This document shows positions 1 to 8,620 of a stretch of DNA of 64,000 nucleotides, in pieces; within the stretch, counting starts at the first letter, position 1; each line of letters opens with the position of its first letter. Position numbers and translations under genes: made by a program. The notes beneath the pieces were generated by a model. It ran no database searches and was not told the DNA's origin. It worked only from the letters and a program-made list of their open reading frames with translations. This DNA is from JALYXV01 sp963791545 (GTDB lineage: Bacteria > Actinomycetota > Acidimicrobiia > Acidimicrobiales > Palsa-688), in NCBI GenBank assembly GCA_963791545.1, contig CAWBSR010000018.1:416645-480644 (forward strand), written 5' to 3'.

Positions 1-1
1 G

Positions 2-592
2 GCGGCCACTGTTTCCAACCGTGACCAGCAGATCAAGACGGTCCTCGACAACCTGGTCGCCATCTCGACCACCTTCAGCAGCAACACCCAGATCGTCGAC
101 GACGCCGTGACCAACCTGGGATTGGTGTCGACCAACCTCGACCGGCTGCTGTCGGCCAACCAGACCCAGATCGGCCATATCCTCACCAACCTGAACACGG
201 TGCTGGGCGTGGTGGTGGGGCGGCTGCCAACCATCAATTCGGTGCTGGCAGGCTTCCCCAACGCCTCCCGGAGCCTGCTGGCGCTGGGCAACGTGGGCCA
301 GTTCCTCGCCCTCACGGCGCCGTGCCTGTCGGTCGAACTGCTGCCCACGGTGGACGCCTCGATCCCCTGCAACACCCCCCTCAACAACCCCGGCAACGCG
401 GCCGCGGTGGCAACCCAGACCCCGGCCGCGGCGGGCGCCAACAGCCCCGCCACGCCGGCCAGCCCGTCCCGACCGGCCAGCCCTGCGGCCAGCGCCGGGA
501 CCAGCGGCATCGCCAACTTCCTCGGCGCCCTGGCCCAGGCGGGCTCGGGTCCTGACGGTTCCAGCTCGCCGGCCACCGCGAACGGGTCCTAG
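2..592 (+). CDS. MCE family protein, 3' fragment
   Basis: The open frame runs in from the window edge, so only about the last 196 residues are present. What remains is the helical tail typical of Mce proteins, with repeated L-x-N-L / T-N-L heptad-like segments (VTNLGLVSTNLDRLL, LTNLNTVLG). An Ala/Pro/Ser-rich low-complexity C-terminus follows. The MCE/MlaD domain itself lies outside the window. It ends 2 bp before the next mce gene, so it belongs to the same operon. In this family six Mce proteins form a periplasm-spanning assembly that feeds lipids or sterols to a YrbE permease; the yrbE genes would be upstream. Confidence 0.85.
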   Translation, partial: AATVSNRDQQIKTVLDNLVAISTTFSSNTQIVDDAVTNLGLVSTNLDRLLSANQTQIGHILTNLNTVLGVVVGRLPTINSVLAGFPNASRSLLALGNVGQFLALTAPCLSVELLPTVDASIPCNTPLNNPGNAAAVATQTPAAAGANSPATPASPSRPASPAASAGTSGIANFLGALAQAGSGPDGSSSPATANGS

Positions 593-594
593 CC

Positions 595-1761
595 ATGGCC
601 ATCAAATCCTTCCGCGACCGCAACCCGTTCCTGGTGGGGATCGCCTCGGTGCTGGTGATCGCCCTCCTGGTGGGCAGCGCCTTCCTCGTCGGCACCAGGC
701 ACCTGCTGGAACGGGGCTACTACTCGGCCGACGCCTACTTCGTGGACTCGGGCGGCCTCCAGGCCAACGACAACGTCCTGGTGGCGGGGGTCCGGGTGGG
801 CCGGGTCACCGACGTCTCGGCCGTCCACCAGGTCGCCCCCTGCGCCCGCAAGGCGCCCGACCCCAACTTCCTCGGCACCCAGGGCGCCCAGGCGGGATGT
901 GTCAAGGTCAGCTTCAAAGTTCGCGGCGGCGTCCACCTGGGCCCCGACACCCAGGCCCACATCGTCCTGGAGACCCTGCTCGGGGCCCGGGCGCTGCGCC
1001 TCACCGGCCCCGCCACGACGCCCTTGCTGAGCCAGCAGCCCCGGCCAGCCCGGGTCATCACGATCGACCGCACCGAGGTCCCCTTCGACATCTTCAGCCT
1101 GTTCGACAAGGCCACCAGCAACATCGAGGCCACCGACACCGCCAAGCTCAACCAGCTGATCAAGGAGCTGGCGACGGTCACCCAGGGCAAACGGGAGCAG
1201 ATCACCACCCTCCTGACGTCGGTGACCCAGATCGCCAACACCCTCAACGCCCGCGACGCCCAGGTCCGGGAGCTACTCGACCGGGCCGCCACCTTGTCGG
1301 GCCAGCTGGCGGCCAAGGATCAGATCCTGGTGAGCCTCATCGACCAGAGCCGGGGCATCCTGCTCAACTTGCAGCAGCGCCGCAACGACATCGCGGTCGG
1401 CCTCACGGCGGCCAACCGGGCGGTGGCGCAACTGGACCGGGTCATCGCGGTCAACAAGGCCACCCTGGACGCCATCCTGACCCGCCTGCACCCGACCCTC
1501 GGCGCCCTCGCGACCCACGAGTCGGACATCAACAACATCCTCGCCTACCTGGGACCGGGCATCCAGGGCATGGCGGTGGCCACCTCGCACGGCCCGTGGC
1601 AGGACGTCTACATCAAGACCATCGGCTTCGACGTGCTGGGCTGCGTGGCCGCCCTCAAGGGCATGCCCGACGGAAGCCCGCTCGACGCCTTGTGCAGCAC
1701 CCTGATCAAAACCCTGGGCGCCCTCCATCTCCCCCTCCCCTTGGCGGTACCAGCGAAGTGA
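595..1761 (+). CDS. MCE family protein
   Basis: A 388-residue Mce protein, a subunit of a lipid/sterol import complex anchored in the cytoplasmic membrane. An N-terminal membrane anchor covers about residues 12-34. The MCE/MlaD domain follows (about 40-145), with the family signatures ADAYFVDSGGLQANDNVLVAGVRVGRV and LETLLGARALRL. A long helical region then ends in a Cys-containing tail. The ATG lies 2 bp after the previous stop and the stop is 2 bp before the next ATG, so translation is probably coupled. An insertion of about 20 residues with two Cys (CARKAPDP...AGCVKV) sits inside the MCE domain. Confidence 0.92.
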   Translation: MAIKSFRDRNPFLVGIASVLVIALLVGSAFLVGTRHLLERGYYSADAYFVDSGGLQANDNVLVAGVRVGRVTDVSAVHQVAPCARKAPDPNFLGTQGAQAGCVKVSFKVRGGVHLGPDTQAHIVLETLLGARALRLTGPATTPLLSQQPRPARVITIDRTEVPFDIFSLFDKATSNIEATDTAKLNQLIKELATVTQGKREQITTLLTSVTQIANTLNARDAQVRELLDRAATLSGQLAAKDQILVSLIDQSRGILLNLQQRRNDIAVGLTAANRAVAQLDRVIAVNKATLDAILTRLHPTLGALATHESDINNILAYLGPGIQGMAVATSHGPWQDVYIKTIGFDVLGCVAALKGMPDGSPLDALCSTLIKTLGALHLPLPLAVPAK

Positions 1762-1763
1762 CC

Positions 1764-3248
1764 ATGACAAGGGGGGAAAAGGGCGGGCCCGGTCCCGGTG
1801 CCCGCCGGGTGGCGCCTCCGGGCCGCCTCGCGGGGCGGGCCGGGCGCGCCACTGCGACGGGCGTGGCACTGCTCCTTTTTTCCGCCCTGCTGTCCAGCTG
1901 CACCCTCTTCGGCGGACTTGCCAGCGACCATCTGACGGCGGTGTTCCGCAACACGGTCTCGCTGTACCCGCACTCCGAGGTCAAGGTGCTGGGCATGACG
2001 GTCGGCACCGTCTCGTCCATCAAGGTCGTCGGGGACAATCAGGTCGAGGTCGCCTTCACCGTCCACCGCGACGTCCCCCTCCCGAGGAACGTCTCGGCGG
2101 TCGTGGTGCCCCAGTCGCTGCTCGGGGCCCGCTACGTCCAGCTGTACCCGGCCTGGGTCCAGGGCCAGCCCCGCCTCGATCCCAACGCCGCCGACCAGCG
2201 GGTCATCCCCATCGCCCGCACCTCGGTGCCCACCGAGCCCGATAAGGCGCTGGCGGCCGTGAACGACCTCCTGAAATCGCTCGACCCCCAGGCGACGGGG
2301 GCGCTGATCACCAACCTCAACGGCGACCTGACCGGCAACGGCCAGAACCTCAACGGCGCCATCCGCAGCCTGGCCGGGCTGTCCAACACCCTGGCCGACA
2401 AGGACCAGCAGCTGGTCGCCCTGATCGACAACCTCCAGCAGTTCACCACCGTGCTCGACACCCGGGAAACCCAGCTGGGCCAGGTCCTGGACCTCTTCGC
2501 CCAGACCACCTCGCTGCTGGCCCAGGAGCGGGGGACCATCGCCAGCCTGATCACCAACCTGACCAACACCTCGGCCGACGCCCTGGACCTGGTCACCAAG
2601 CATGCCGCGCCCCTGCAGGCCGACATCAAGTCGCTGGCCGACCTGGTGCAGACGCTGGACGGCAACCTGACCAACGTGTCCACCCTGCTCGGGTCGCTGC
2701 CCCAGCTGGTGGCGGGGCCCAACCTGGACGGCAAGGCGGGGCTGGTCGCCGCCTACAACGCGACGTACCACCGCATCGACCTGCGCGACAGCCTGGGTTC
2801 GACCGTCAACGGGATATTGCAGGCCTTGGGGCTGCCGCTGTGCCTGGCCATCCCCCTCCTCGACGTCACCCCGCAGTGCGCCCCGGGCAGCATCCAGCTG
2901 CCGCTGGGCCAGGCGCCGGCCGCCCCGGCCGCCGCGGCACCGCTCACCCAGGCCCCTGCAGTGGCCAACGGGGCGGCGGGCAGCGGAGTCCCCCGGGCCG
3001 CCCCGGCCGCACCGGCCGCACCGGCCGCCCCGGCCAAGGCCAAGGGCGGCAAGAACGCCATGGGCCCACCCGCCCCCGCCGCCGCCAGCCCACTGGCCGC
3101 GGTGATGAGCCTCCTGGGCAGTGGCGGGGCGGCGGTGCCCCAGGTGGCGGGATACGGCGTGATCTCGGCACCGGCCTCGGGCTCCGGAGGCGGCGCCCTG
3201 GGAACCGTGTCCCGGTGGGCCCGTGACGCCCTGGGGGGCCTGTGGTGA
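1764..3248 (+). CDS. MCE family lipoprotein
   Basis: A 494-residue Mce protein with a lipoprotein signal: a basic N-terminus, a hydrophobic stretch and the lipobox LLSSC with the lipidated Cys at about residue 46. The MCE domain spans about 53-125 (SEVKVLGMTVGTV, QSLLGARYVQLYP). Then come a helical barrel-forming region and an Ala/Pro-rich tail. The frame is open upstream into the previous gene, but the ATG at 1764 is chosen because it directly follows the previous stop and places the signal peptide at the N-terminus. It overlaps the next gene by 7 bp. Most mce operons have one lipoprotein (MceE); here two are adjacent. Confidence 0.9.
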   Translation: MTRGEKGGPGPGARRVAPPGRLAGRAGRATATGVALLLFSALLSSCTLFGGLASDHLTAVFRNTVSLYPHSEVKVLGMTVGTVSSIKVVGDNQVEVAFTVHRDVPLPRNVSAVVVPQSLLGARYVQLYPAWVQGQPRLDPNAADQRVIPIARTSVPTEPDKALAAVNDLLKSLDPQATGALITNLNGDLTGNGQNLNGAIRSLAGLSNTLADKDQQLVALIDNLQQFTTVLDTRETQLGQVLDLFAQTTSLLAQERGTIASLITNLTNTSADALDLVTKHAAPLQADIKSLADLVQTLDGNLTNVSTLLGSLPQLVAGPNLDGKAGLVAAYNATYHRIDLRDSLGSTVNGILQALGLPLCLAIPLLDVTPQCAPGSIQLPLGQAPAAPAAAAPLTQAPAVANGAAGSGVPRAAPAAPAAPAAPAKAKGGKNAMGPPAPAAASPLAAVMSLLGSGGAAVPQVAGYGVISAPASGSGGGALGTVSRWARDALGGLW

Positions 3249-4210
3249 GGGTGGGCCGGGGGGCGGCGGTGAGGCGGCGGGCGGTGGCCGCGTTGCTGTC
3301 GGTGGCTCTCACGGCCGTCCTCCTGTCGGCGTGCGGTGGGGGGGGCGGTTACACCGTGACGGCCTGGTTCGCCGACTCCGGCGACCTGCAGAGCCGGGGT
3401 TCGGTGCAGGTGGCCGACCTGCGGGTCGGGACCGTAGGCAGGATCATCCTGTCCAGGGACTTCCAATCCCAGGTCACCCTGCACATCAACCGTGGCGTCA
3501 AGATTCCCCGGCACTCCGAGGCCATCCTGCGCACCACCTCGCTGCTGGGTGAGAAGTTCGTGGAGTTGCGCCCCCTGGACGCTGCCGCCGTGGGCCCGTT
3601 CCTGCACGACGGCGACCGGCTCACCAACTCGGTGCAGCAGCCGGAGTTGGAGCTGGTGGCCGACACCGCGGTGAAGCTGCTGGCCGCGGTGACCGCCACC
3701 GACGTCCAGACCATCGTGGCCACCGGCGCCCAGGGCTTCGGTGGGCGGGGCCCGGCACTGGGGGCGCTGATCGGCGACATCAATCAGATCTCGGCCACCT
3801 TGGCCACCCGGACCCGAGAGATCGGCAGCGTGATCGACAACCTGGACAAGGCGACCCAGACCTTGGCGGCGGGCGCCCCCGACCTTTCCACCCTGCTGAC
3901 CAACCTGGCGTCGACCACCACCTTGCTGGCCAAGGACCGCGATCAGGCGGTCACCGCCCTGGCCTCCCTGACCCACCTGGCCAAGGCGGCCGACTACAGC
4001 TTGACCAAGTACCAGTCCCAAATCGACCTGGAGATCAAGCAGGTCGACGCGGTCACCGGGACAATCGCCAAGTCGCTGGGCGACCTGCAGACCCTGCTCG
4101 ACTGGCTGCAGAATTTCTCGGTCGGCTTCCCGAAGGGCATCTTCGGCAACTACGGCGGGATCTACCTCCGGGTCGTGCCCTACATCCTCGATCCGAGGTC
4201 GCCGAAGTGA
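3242..4210 (+). CDS. MCE family lipoprotein (MceE-like)
   Basis: A 322-residue Mce lipoprotein. The signal peptide ends in the lipobox LLSAC with Cys at residue 31, followed by Gly residues. The MCE domain is at about 36-110 (SRGSVQVADLRVGTVGRI, TTSLLGEKFVELRP). A coiled/helical tail rich in T-x-L-x-T-L repeats follows. The start is the GTG overlapping the previous stop (GTGGTGA). The product probably caps or stabilises the Mce needle in the cell envelope as in other actinobacteria. That role comes from the family, not from anything specific in this sequence. Confidence 0.9.
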   Translation: MVRVGRGAAVRRRAVAALLSVALTAVLLSACGGGGGYTVTAWFADSGDLQSRGSVQVADLRVGTVGRIILSRDFQSQVTLHINRGVKIPRHSEAILRTTSLLGEKFVELRPLDAAAVGPFLHDGDRLTNSVQQPELELVADTAVKLLAAVTATDVQTIVATGAQGFGGRGPALGALIGDINQISATLATRTREIGSVIDNLDKATQTLAAGAPDLSTLLTNLASTTTLLAKDRDQAVTALASLTHLAKAADYSLTKYQSQIDLEIKQVDAVTGTIAKSLGDLQTLLDWLQNFSVGFPKGIFGNYGGIYLRVVPYILDPRSPK

Positions 4211-5457
4211 AACGGTCCCGGGTCCGGCTGAACCTCCTCTTTTTCGTGGTGTTGTTTGCGTTCCTGCTCTTCGAGGCCACCCGGTCCATCATCACGGTGG
4301 GCCAGGTCACCCACCCCTACCAGCTGAGTGCAGTGTTCACTGACGCCAACGGTGTCGTGGCCCATGACGAGGTCGATTATCTCGGGGTCGCCTACGGCGA
4401 GGTTTCCAGCGTGTCGCGCGATCCCGCCGACGGTGGGGCCATCGTGAAGATGGCCATGACCAAAGGCCGCCAGATCCCGATGGGGTCGGTTGCCCACCTC
4501 GACCTGAAGTCGACCCTGGGTGAGCAGTACGTCAATTTTGAGCCGCCCGCCGGCTACACCGGCAGCCACGGACCCTATTACCCGCCGGGCTTCGAGATCC
4601 CGGTGAAGGACACGACCACGCCGGTGCAGTTCTCGCAGCTTTTGCAGTCGGCCACCAGCCTCCTGCAGGCCATCCCCGCCGACCAGCTCCGGTCACTGAT
4701 CGCCAACCTGGCGGTGTCGCTGCAGGGGACCGCCGACTCTCTGCGCGTCCTTGTCCAATCCGGCGATCAGCTGTCCGGGGCGCTGGCGAGCAAGACCCAG
4801 GCCATCAACCAACTCCTCACCAACAGCACCCGCCTGGTCCGCGTCGTCACCGACCATCGCGTCTCCCTGGACCAGTCGCTCGTCGATCTCACCCAGGTGG
4901 CCGCCACCCTGCAATCCATCCAGCCCACCACCCTCCGCTTGCTGGACACCGCAGACCCCCTGCTTCGGTCCGTCGCTAACGTGGTGGCGGCCGCCCAAGG
5001 CCACCTCGACTGCACCCTGAAGGGGCTCAACCCGCTGCTCGACCTGACGTCCAACCCGAGGAAGCTGCAAGAACTGGCCACCCTGCTCGACGTGGGTCCC
5101 AGGGCGTTCACCGGTATCAACGACAGCGTCGACTTCGACGCGGGTCCCTCCGGTACCGGTCTGAGGGGGGCCTGGCTGCGGGTTGGTGTCACGCTCAACT
5201 CCAATAACCCCGCCGTCTTGTACAACCCGGTACACACCTTCCCGCTGCCGCAGGCGACTCCTTCGTGCACCAGCGCCTTGCATCCCGTCGCTGGCGACTA
5301 CCGACCCACCAACATTTCGGCCCGGTTCCCGGTGCTGTCCGGCGATCTCTCCGGGCCGGCGGCCGATGCCCTCACCGGGGCATGCCTGGGACTGCTGGGC
5401 CTGGCCTTCGCACGCCGGCGCCGGGCCTGGCGACGGCTGCGTCGGGAAGCGGCATGA
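4207..5457 (+). CDS. MCE family protein (MceF-like)
   Basis: A 416-residue Mce protein, last of the mce series. An N-terminal anchor covers about residues 8-27. The MCE domain is at about 35-115 (VVAHDEVDYLGVAYGEVSSV, KSTLGEQYVNFEPP). The helical region has TNSTRLVRVVTDHR-type repeats. The C-terminus ends in a short hydrophobic segment (LTGACLGLLGLAF) followed by a very basic RRRRAWRRLRRE tail, suggesting a second membrane contact. It overlaps the previous gene by 4 bp (GTGA). The 60 bp before the next gene contain only a 16-codon ORF that I do not consider real. Confidence 0.9.
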   Translation: MKRSRVRLNLLFFVVLFAFLLFEATRSIITVGQVTHPYQLSAVFTDANGVVAHDEVDYLGVAYGEVSSVSRDPADGGAIVKMAMTKGRQIPMGSVAHLDLKSTLGEQYVNFEPPAGYTGSHGPYYPPGFEIPVKDTTTPVQFSQLLQSATSLLQAIPADQLRSLIANLAVSLQGTADSLRVLVQSGDQLSGALASKTQAINQLLTNSTRLVRVVTDHRVSLDQSLVDLTQVAATLQSIQPTTLRLLDTADPLLRSVANVVAAAQGHLDCTLKGLNPLLDLTSNPRKLQELATLLDVGPRAFTGINDSVDFDAGPSGTGLRGAWLRVGVTLNSNNPAVLYNPVHTFPLPQATPSCTSALHPVAGDYRPTNISARFPVLSGDLSGPAADALTGACLGLLGLAFARRRRAWRRLRREAA

Positions 5458-5517
5458 CCGGGACGGCCCGACCGAGCCGGACCGGCCCCGAGGTGGCGGT
5501 ATGAGCGAAAGGGCACC

Positions 5518-6318
5518 ATGACCGAGCCCGAGGTACGTCGGGGGGGAACGATTCTCGGGCGGGCCACCAGCCCGACGCCGGCGCAAGTCGAGGAGATCGC
5601 GGAGGTGGCGGCGACCTTCGAGGAGCTGGCCAAGGAGCCGGCCGCTGGCGACGCGGCCGTCGGCGAGGCGGCGGTGCGCGGCACCAAAGAGCAAACACCG
5701 CCGCGCCCCGACGACGTCGTCATCCCGGCTCCCGATGGGGACGGGCAGGTGGCGACGCCCCGGTCCCGGTGGCCGCTGGTCGGCTGTGTCGGGCTGGCCG
5801 TCGCCTCGCTGGTCCTGGCGCTGCTGGCAGTCCAGCAGCGCAGCGCCCGGCAGAGCGAGCGGAGCCAGATCAACGAGTTGCGCGACGTTTCCGGCCGGAC
5901 CGTCGCCGCCCTCACCAGCTACGACTACCAGCATCTCGACGGTTGGAAGCAGTCCGTGCTGGCCAACGCCACCGGTTCCTTCCAGAACCAGTTCACCTCC
6001 GTGTTCCCCGGCTTCTCCCAGGCCTACGTCGCCGAGCACAACCGAGGCACCGGCGCCGTTCAAGGCGTCTGGGTCGGGCCGGTCGACGCCGGAAAGGCCA
6101 CGACCGTGGTCCTGGTCCAGATCACGGTGACCAGTCTCACCGGCACTCACGCCCTGAACCCTTACATGCAGCTCACGCTGCTCAAGGTGGCGGGTCGCTG
6201 GCGGGTCGACGACGTTCAGGCCACGGTCGATACCGGCGGCATCACCGGTGCCACGGGCACCGGTTCCACGGCGCCCACCGGGCCACCGTCGAGTACCACG
6301 CCGACTTCTGGCCCCTGA
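5518..6318 (+). CDS. Mce-associated membrane protein
   Basis: A 266-residue protein with the layout of Mce-associated (Mam) proteins: an acidic cytoplasmic N-terminus, one membrane segment (about residues 84-105, LVGCVGLAVASLVLALLAV) and an extracytoplasmic domain. That domain carries the recognisable LTSYDYQHLDGW and ATGSFQNQFTSVFP motifs. An SD-like GAAAGGG lies 4 bp before the ATG. Its position directly after the mce genes matches the usual operon order. Such proteins stabilise Mce complexes in mycobacteria; the same role here is inferred. The C-terminus is a Thr/Gly/Pro-rich tail. Confidence 0.85.
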   Translation: MTEPEVRRGGTILGRATSPTPAQVEEIAEVAATFEELAKEPAAGDAAVGEAAVRGTKEQTPPRPDDVVIPAPDGDGQVATPRSRWPLVGCVGLAVASLVLALLAVQQRSARQSERSQINELRDVSGRTVAALTSYDYQHLDGWKQSVLANATGSFQNQFTSVFPGFSQAYVAEHNRGTGAVQGVWVGPVDAGKATTVVLVQITVTSLTGTHALNPYMQLTLLKVAGRWRVDDVQATVDTGGITGATGTGSTAPTGPPSSTTPTSGP

Positions 6319-6387
6319 CCGAAGCGCGTCCCAAGGGAGGCTCGGACGGGCCTATCATCCCGCACCGGACGCGGCCGAAGGATGCAC

Positions 6388-6891
6388 ATGGGCATGGCAG
6401 ACGACGACCTCGACGAGGATCTCCTCGGCGACGATGGCAAGTCCAACGAGGATCCCGACGAGGCGGATTTGGAGGAGCTGGACGAGGATCTCGATGAGGT
6501 CGACCTCGACGACGAACACCTCGAGGACGACGATGCCGAAGCTCTCGACGACGAGGTGCTGGATGAGGAAGCGGTCGCCCTGGCCGCCGCGGACCGCCCG
6601 GTGCACCTGGTGCCGGGGCGCGACGACGACGATGACGACGACGACGACGAGGAGGCCGACTCCGACGATGTCGAGGCCAGCCTGGACGTGATCTTGAAGG
6701 AACGCCTCGTCGTGATCGACGACGATGATGACGACGACGAGGACGGAACCGGGAGCGGCGATCGTCCTGACAGCCCGCTCAAAGTGTTGCCCAAGCAGCC
6801 CGGGGAGTTCGTGTGCCTGTCGTGCTTCCTAGTCAAACATCCGAGCCAGCTCTCCGATCCGGAGGCCATGGTGTGCCGGGACTGTCTTTGA
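6388..6891 (+). CDS. DUF4193 family acidic zinc-ribbon protein
   Basis: About 167 residues. The first ~115 are extremely acidic, with runs of up to nine Asp. The C-terminus matches the actinobacterial DUF4193 signature: VVPKQ-like LKVLPKQPGEF, then CLSCFLVKHPSQL and VCRDCL, giving two CxxC pairs that probably bind zinc. Family members are usually about 100 residues, so the acidic N-terminus is expanded here. The ATG at 6388 is preferred over 6382 and 6394 because GAAGGA sits 5 bp upstream. Function is unknown; the family is widespread in Actinobacteria. Confidence 0.85.
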   Translation: MGMADDDLDEDLLGDDGKSNEDPDEADLEELDEDLDEVDLDDEHLEDDDAEALDDEVLDEEAVALAAADRPVHLVPGRDDDDDDDDDEEADSDDVEASLDVILKERLVVIDDDDDDDEDGTGSGDRPDSPLKVLPKQPGEFVCLSCFLVKHPSQLSDPEAMVCRDCL

Positions 6892-6948
6892 CTTCGGCGG
6901 GTAGGGAACCAACGGCACCACATCGTAAGGTGAGTCCGGAGACGCCAC

Positions 6949-7719
6949 GTGAGTCATGACAAGTCACCCATTCAGCAGGCATTCGACCTGGCTTTCTTCG
7001 GCCCGGTCGGGCTGGCCCTGTGCGCCAAGGACGCCCTGCCCGAGTGGGTGGCGACGGGGCGGCGCCGGGTCCTGAAACAGATCGACGTGGCCCGCATGGT
7101 GGGCGAGCACGCCACCCGCCATGGTCAAAAGGTGGCAGCCGCGACGTTGGTCGGTTTCGGGATCCTCCCAGGACCACCCCCGCCACCGGTCACCTCCCGG
7201 CCGGCGCCATCGGCGGCCGAAACGCCAGGCGAAACGCCAGGGGAGACGCCAGGGGAGACGCCAGGGGAAACGCCAGGGGAAACGCCAGGGGAAACGCCAG
7301 GCCCCGTCGACAGGCCCCCGTCGCCGGTTGCGGCGGCCCCGGCCCCGGATGCGGCGGCCCCGGCCCCGGATGCGGCGGCCCCGGCCCCGGATGCGGCGGC
7401 CCCGGCCCCGGCCCCGGTCCCGGCCCCGGTTGCCGGGACCCTGTCGCCGCCCGCCGGTCCCGCCACCAACGCCCCCGCCTACCAACCGACCGTCGCCGCC
7501 CCGTCGTCCAACGGCGGAGCTTCGGCACCAGCATCCCGGCTCCCGAGCGCCAACCTGGCCATTCCCGGCTACGACTCACTGTCGGCATCGCAGGTCGTGG
7601 CCCGCCTGGCGGGACTGGCTCTCGAGGAACTGGAGGCGGTCCGCTCCTACGAGGCGGCCACCCGGGGCCGGCGCACCATCTTGACCAGGATCTCCCAGCT
7701 CCAGACCGGGCGGTCCTGA
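6949..7719 (+). CDS. repeat-rich protein with conserved actinobacterial N- and C-termini
   Basis: A 256-residue protein. Residues 1-65 form a conserved-looking helical domain (IQQAFDLAFFGPVGLALCAKDALPEWV). Residues about 91-118 are seven ETPG repeats and about 128-155 are DAAAPAP repeats. The C-terminal ~45 residues carry the motif IPGYDSLSASQVVARLAGL followed by LEELEAVRSYE and GRRTILTRI. I have seen that C-terminal motif in several actinobacterial proteins, including ones annotated as lipid-droplet-associated, so a surface-binding role is possible but unproven. It starts at GTG with GGAG upstream. The repeats are encoded by near-identical DNA and could change length by slippage. Confidence 0.75.
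   Translation: MSHDKSPIQQAFDLAFFGPVGLALCAKDALPEWVATGRRRVLKQIDVARMVGEHATRHGQKVAAATLVGFGILPGPPPPPVTSRPAPSAAETPGETPGETPGETPGETPGETPGETPGPVDRPPSPVAAAPAPDAAAPAPDAAAPAPDAAAPAPAPVPAPVAGTLSPPAGPATNAPAYQPTVAAPSSNGGASAPASRLPSANLAIPGYDSLSASQVVARLAGLALEELEAVRSYEAATRGRRTILTRISQLQTGRS
7221..7304 (+). repeat. 12-bp coding microsatellite, 7 copies
   Basis: Seven tandem copies of GARACGCCAGGS, each encoding Glu-Thr-Pro-Gly within the upstream-numbered 6949-7719 gene. Copies differ at only one to three positions. Because the unit is a multiple of three, copy-number change keeps the frame. Confidence 0.9.
7330..7411 (+). repeat. 21-bp coding repeat, about 3.9 copies
   Basis: Identical 21-bp units beginning GCGGCGGCCCCGGCCCCGG encode the heptapeptide AAAPAPD in the same gene as the 12-bp repeat. 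The copies are essentially perfect, which suggests recent expansion or strong homogenisation. Confidence 0.9.
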
Positions 7720-7723
7720 ACCC

Positions 7724-8200
7724 ATGGAGGGGGCCCGGCCGGCCACCACCGCCGACGTGGGCCGCTTGGCGGAGCTGTATCGCCAGGCCAAGGAGGAGCT
7801 GCTGGAGTTCCGGGGAGCCAACCTGCTGTTTCTCCGGGAGGTCCGGCGAGACCCGGTGGAGCAGTCGCTCGACGACGAGATCGCAGACCGCCGCCGAGGG
7901 GTGTGGGTGGGGACGATTGACGACTTCGTGGTCGGTTACGCGGCCGGGCGCATCGACGACCTCCCGGAGGGGGAGCGCCTCGGAGTGATCGAGGACCTGT
8001 TCGTCGAGTCCGAGGCCCGAGCGGTGGGCGTCGGGGAGGCACTGGCCAACTCGATCATCGCCTGGTTCCAGGATCGGGGATGCACCGGCGCCGATGCCCT
8101 GGCGTTGCCCGGTGCCCGGGCGACGAAGAACTTCTTTGAGGAGACCGGCTTCACGGCCCGGCTGCTGGTGATGCACAAGCGTTTCGACCACGATGGCTGA
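7724..8200 (+). CDS. GNAT family N-acetyltransferase
   Basis: A 158-residue GCN5-type acetyltransferase that transfers an acetyl group from acetyl-CoA to an unknown amine. Core motifs are visible: strand beta4 with GVIEDLFVESEARAVGVGEAL (motif A region, R/Q-x-x-G-x-G/A-like loop), then ALPGARATKNFFEETGF, the usual motif B ending. It follows the 6949 gene by 4 bp and overlaps the Nudix gene by 8 bp, so the three are probably co-transcribed. The substrate cannot be read from the sequence. Confidence 0.85.
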   Translation: MEGARPATTADVGRLAELYRQAKEELLEFRGANLLFLREVRRDPVEQSLDDEIADRRRGVWVGTIDDFVVGYAAGRIDDLPEGERLGVIEDLFVESEARAVGVGEALANSIIAWFQDRGCTGADALALPGARATKNFFEETGFTARLLVMHKRFDHDG

Positions 8201-8600
8201 ACGGCCCGAGGTGTGCGTGGGTGCCATCGCGGTGGCCGATGACCAACTGCTCATGATCCGGCGCGGTCACGGGCCCGCCGGAGGACGGTGGTCGGTCCCG
8301 GGAGGCCGCGTTGAGCCCGGTGAGACCCTGGCGGAAGCCGTCGTCCGGGAGTTGGCCGAGGAGACCGGTCTCGAGGCGCTGTGCGACCAGTTCGTCGGCT
8401 GGGTCGAGCGCATCGGTGACGGGTATCACTTCCTGATCCTCGATTTTGCCGTCACGGTCCTGTCCACCGATGCGCCCAGAGCCGGCAGTGACGCCGCGGA
8501 AGCCATGTGGGTGCCTTTGATCCACGTGGCGTCATTGCCCCTCGTCGACGGTCTGGCGGAGTTCCTCCACGAGCACGGCATACTCCCCACCTTCGCCTGA
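8193..8600 (+). CDS. Nudix hydrolase
   Basis: A 135-residue Nudix-fold pyrophosphohydrolase. The full Nudix box is present at about residues 37-59: GGRVEPGETLAEAVVREL then AEETGL, with all metal-binding Glu residues. The preceding LLMIRRGHGPAGGRWSVPGG is typical of MutT/ADP-ribose type enzymes acting on nucleoside diphosphate derivatives. The exact substrate is not determinable. It overlaps the GNAT gene, and its stop codon lies inside the perfect palindrome at 8599-8620. Confidence 0.92.
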   Translation: MAERPEVCVGAIAVADDQLLMIRRGHGPAGGRWSVPGGRVEPGETLAEAVVRELAEETGLEALCDQFVGWVERIGDGYHFLILDFAVTVLSTDAPRAGSDAAEAMWVPLIHVASLPLVDGLAEFLHEHGILPTFA

Positions 8601-8620
8601 CGGGCCGCTAGCGGCCCGTC
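8599..8620. terminator. perfect 22-bp palindrome spanning two convergent stops
   Basis: GACGGGCCGC-TA-GCGGCCCGTC is a perfect inverted repeat. It contains the end of the Nudix stop codon (plus strand) and the stop codon of the enoyl-CoA hydratase gene (minus strand). Position and symmetry fit a bidirectional terminator for the convergent pair. There is no clear U-run on either side, as is common in high-GC actinobacteria. Confidence 0.65.

Noticed and set aside
897..1763. Extending the 1764 lipoprotein gene upstream to 897
   Set aside because: The upstream open frame is an out-of-frame shadow of the previous mce gene and would bury the signal peptide.
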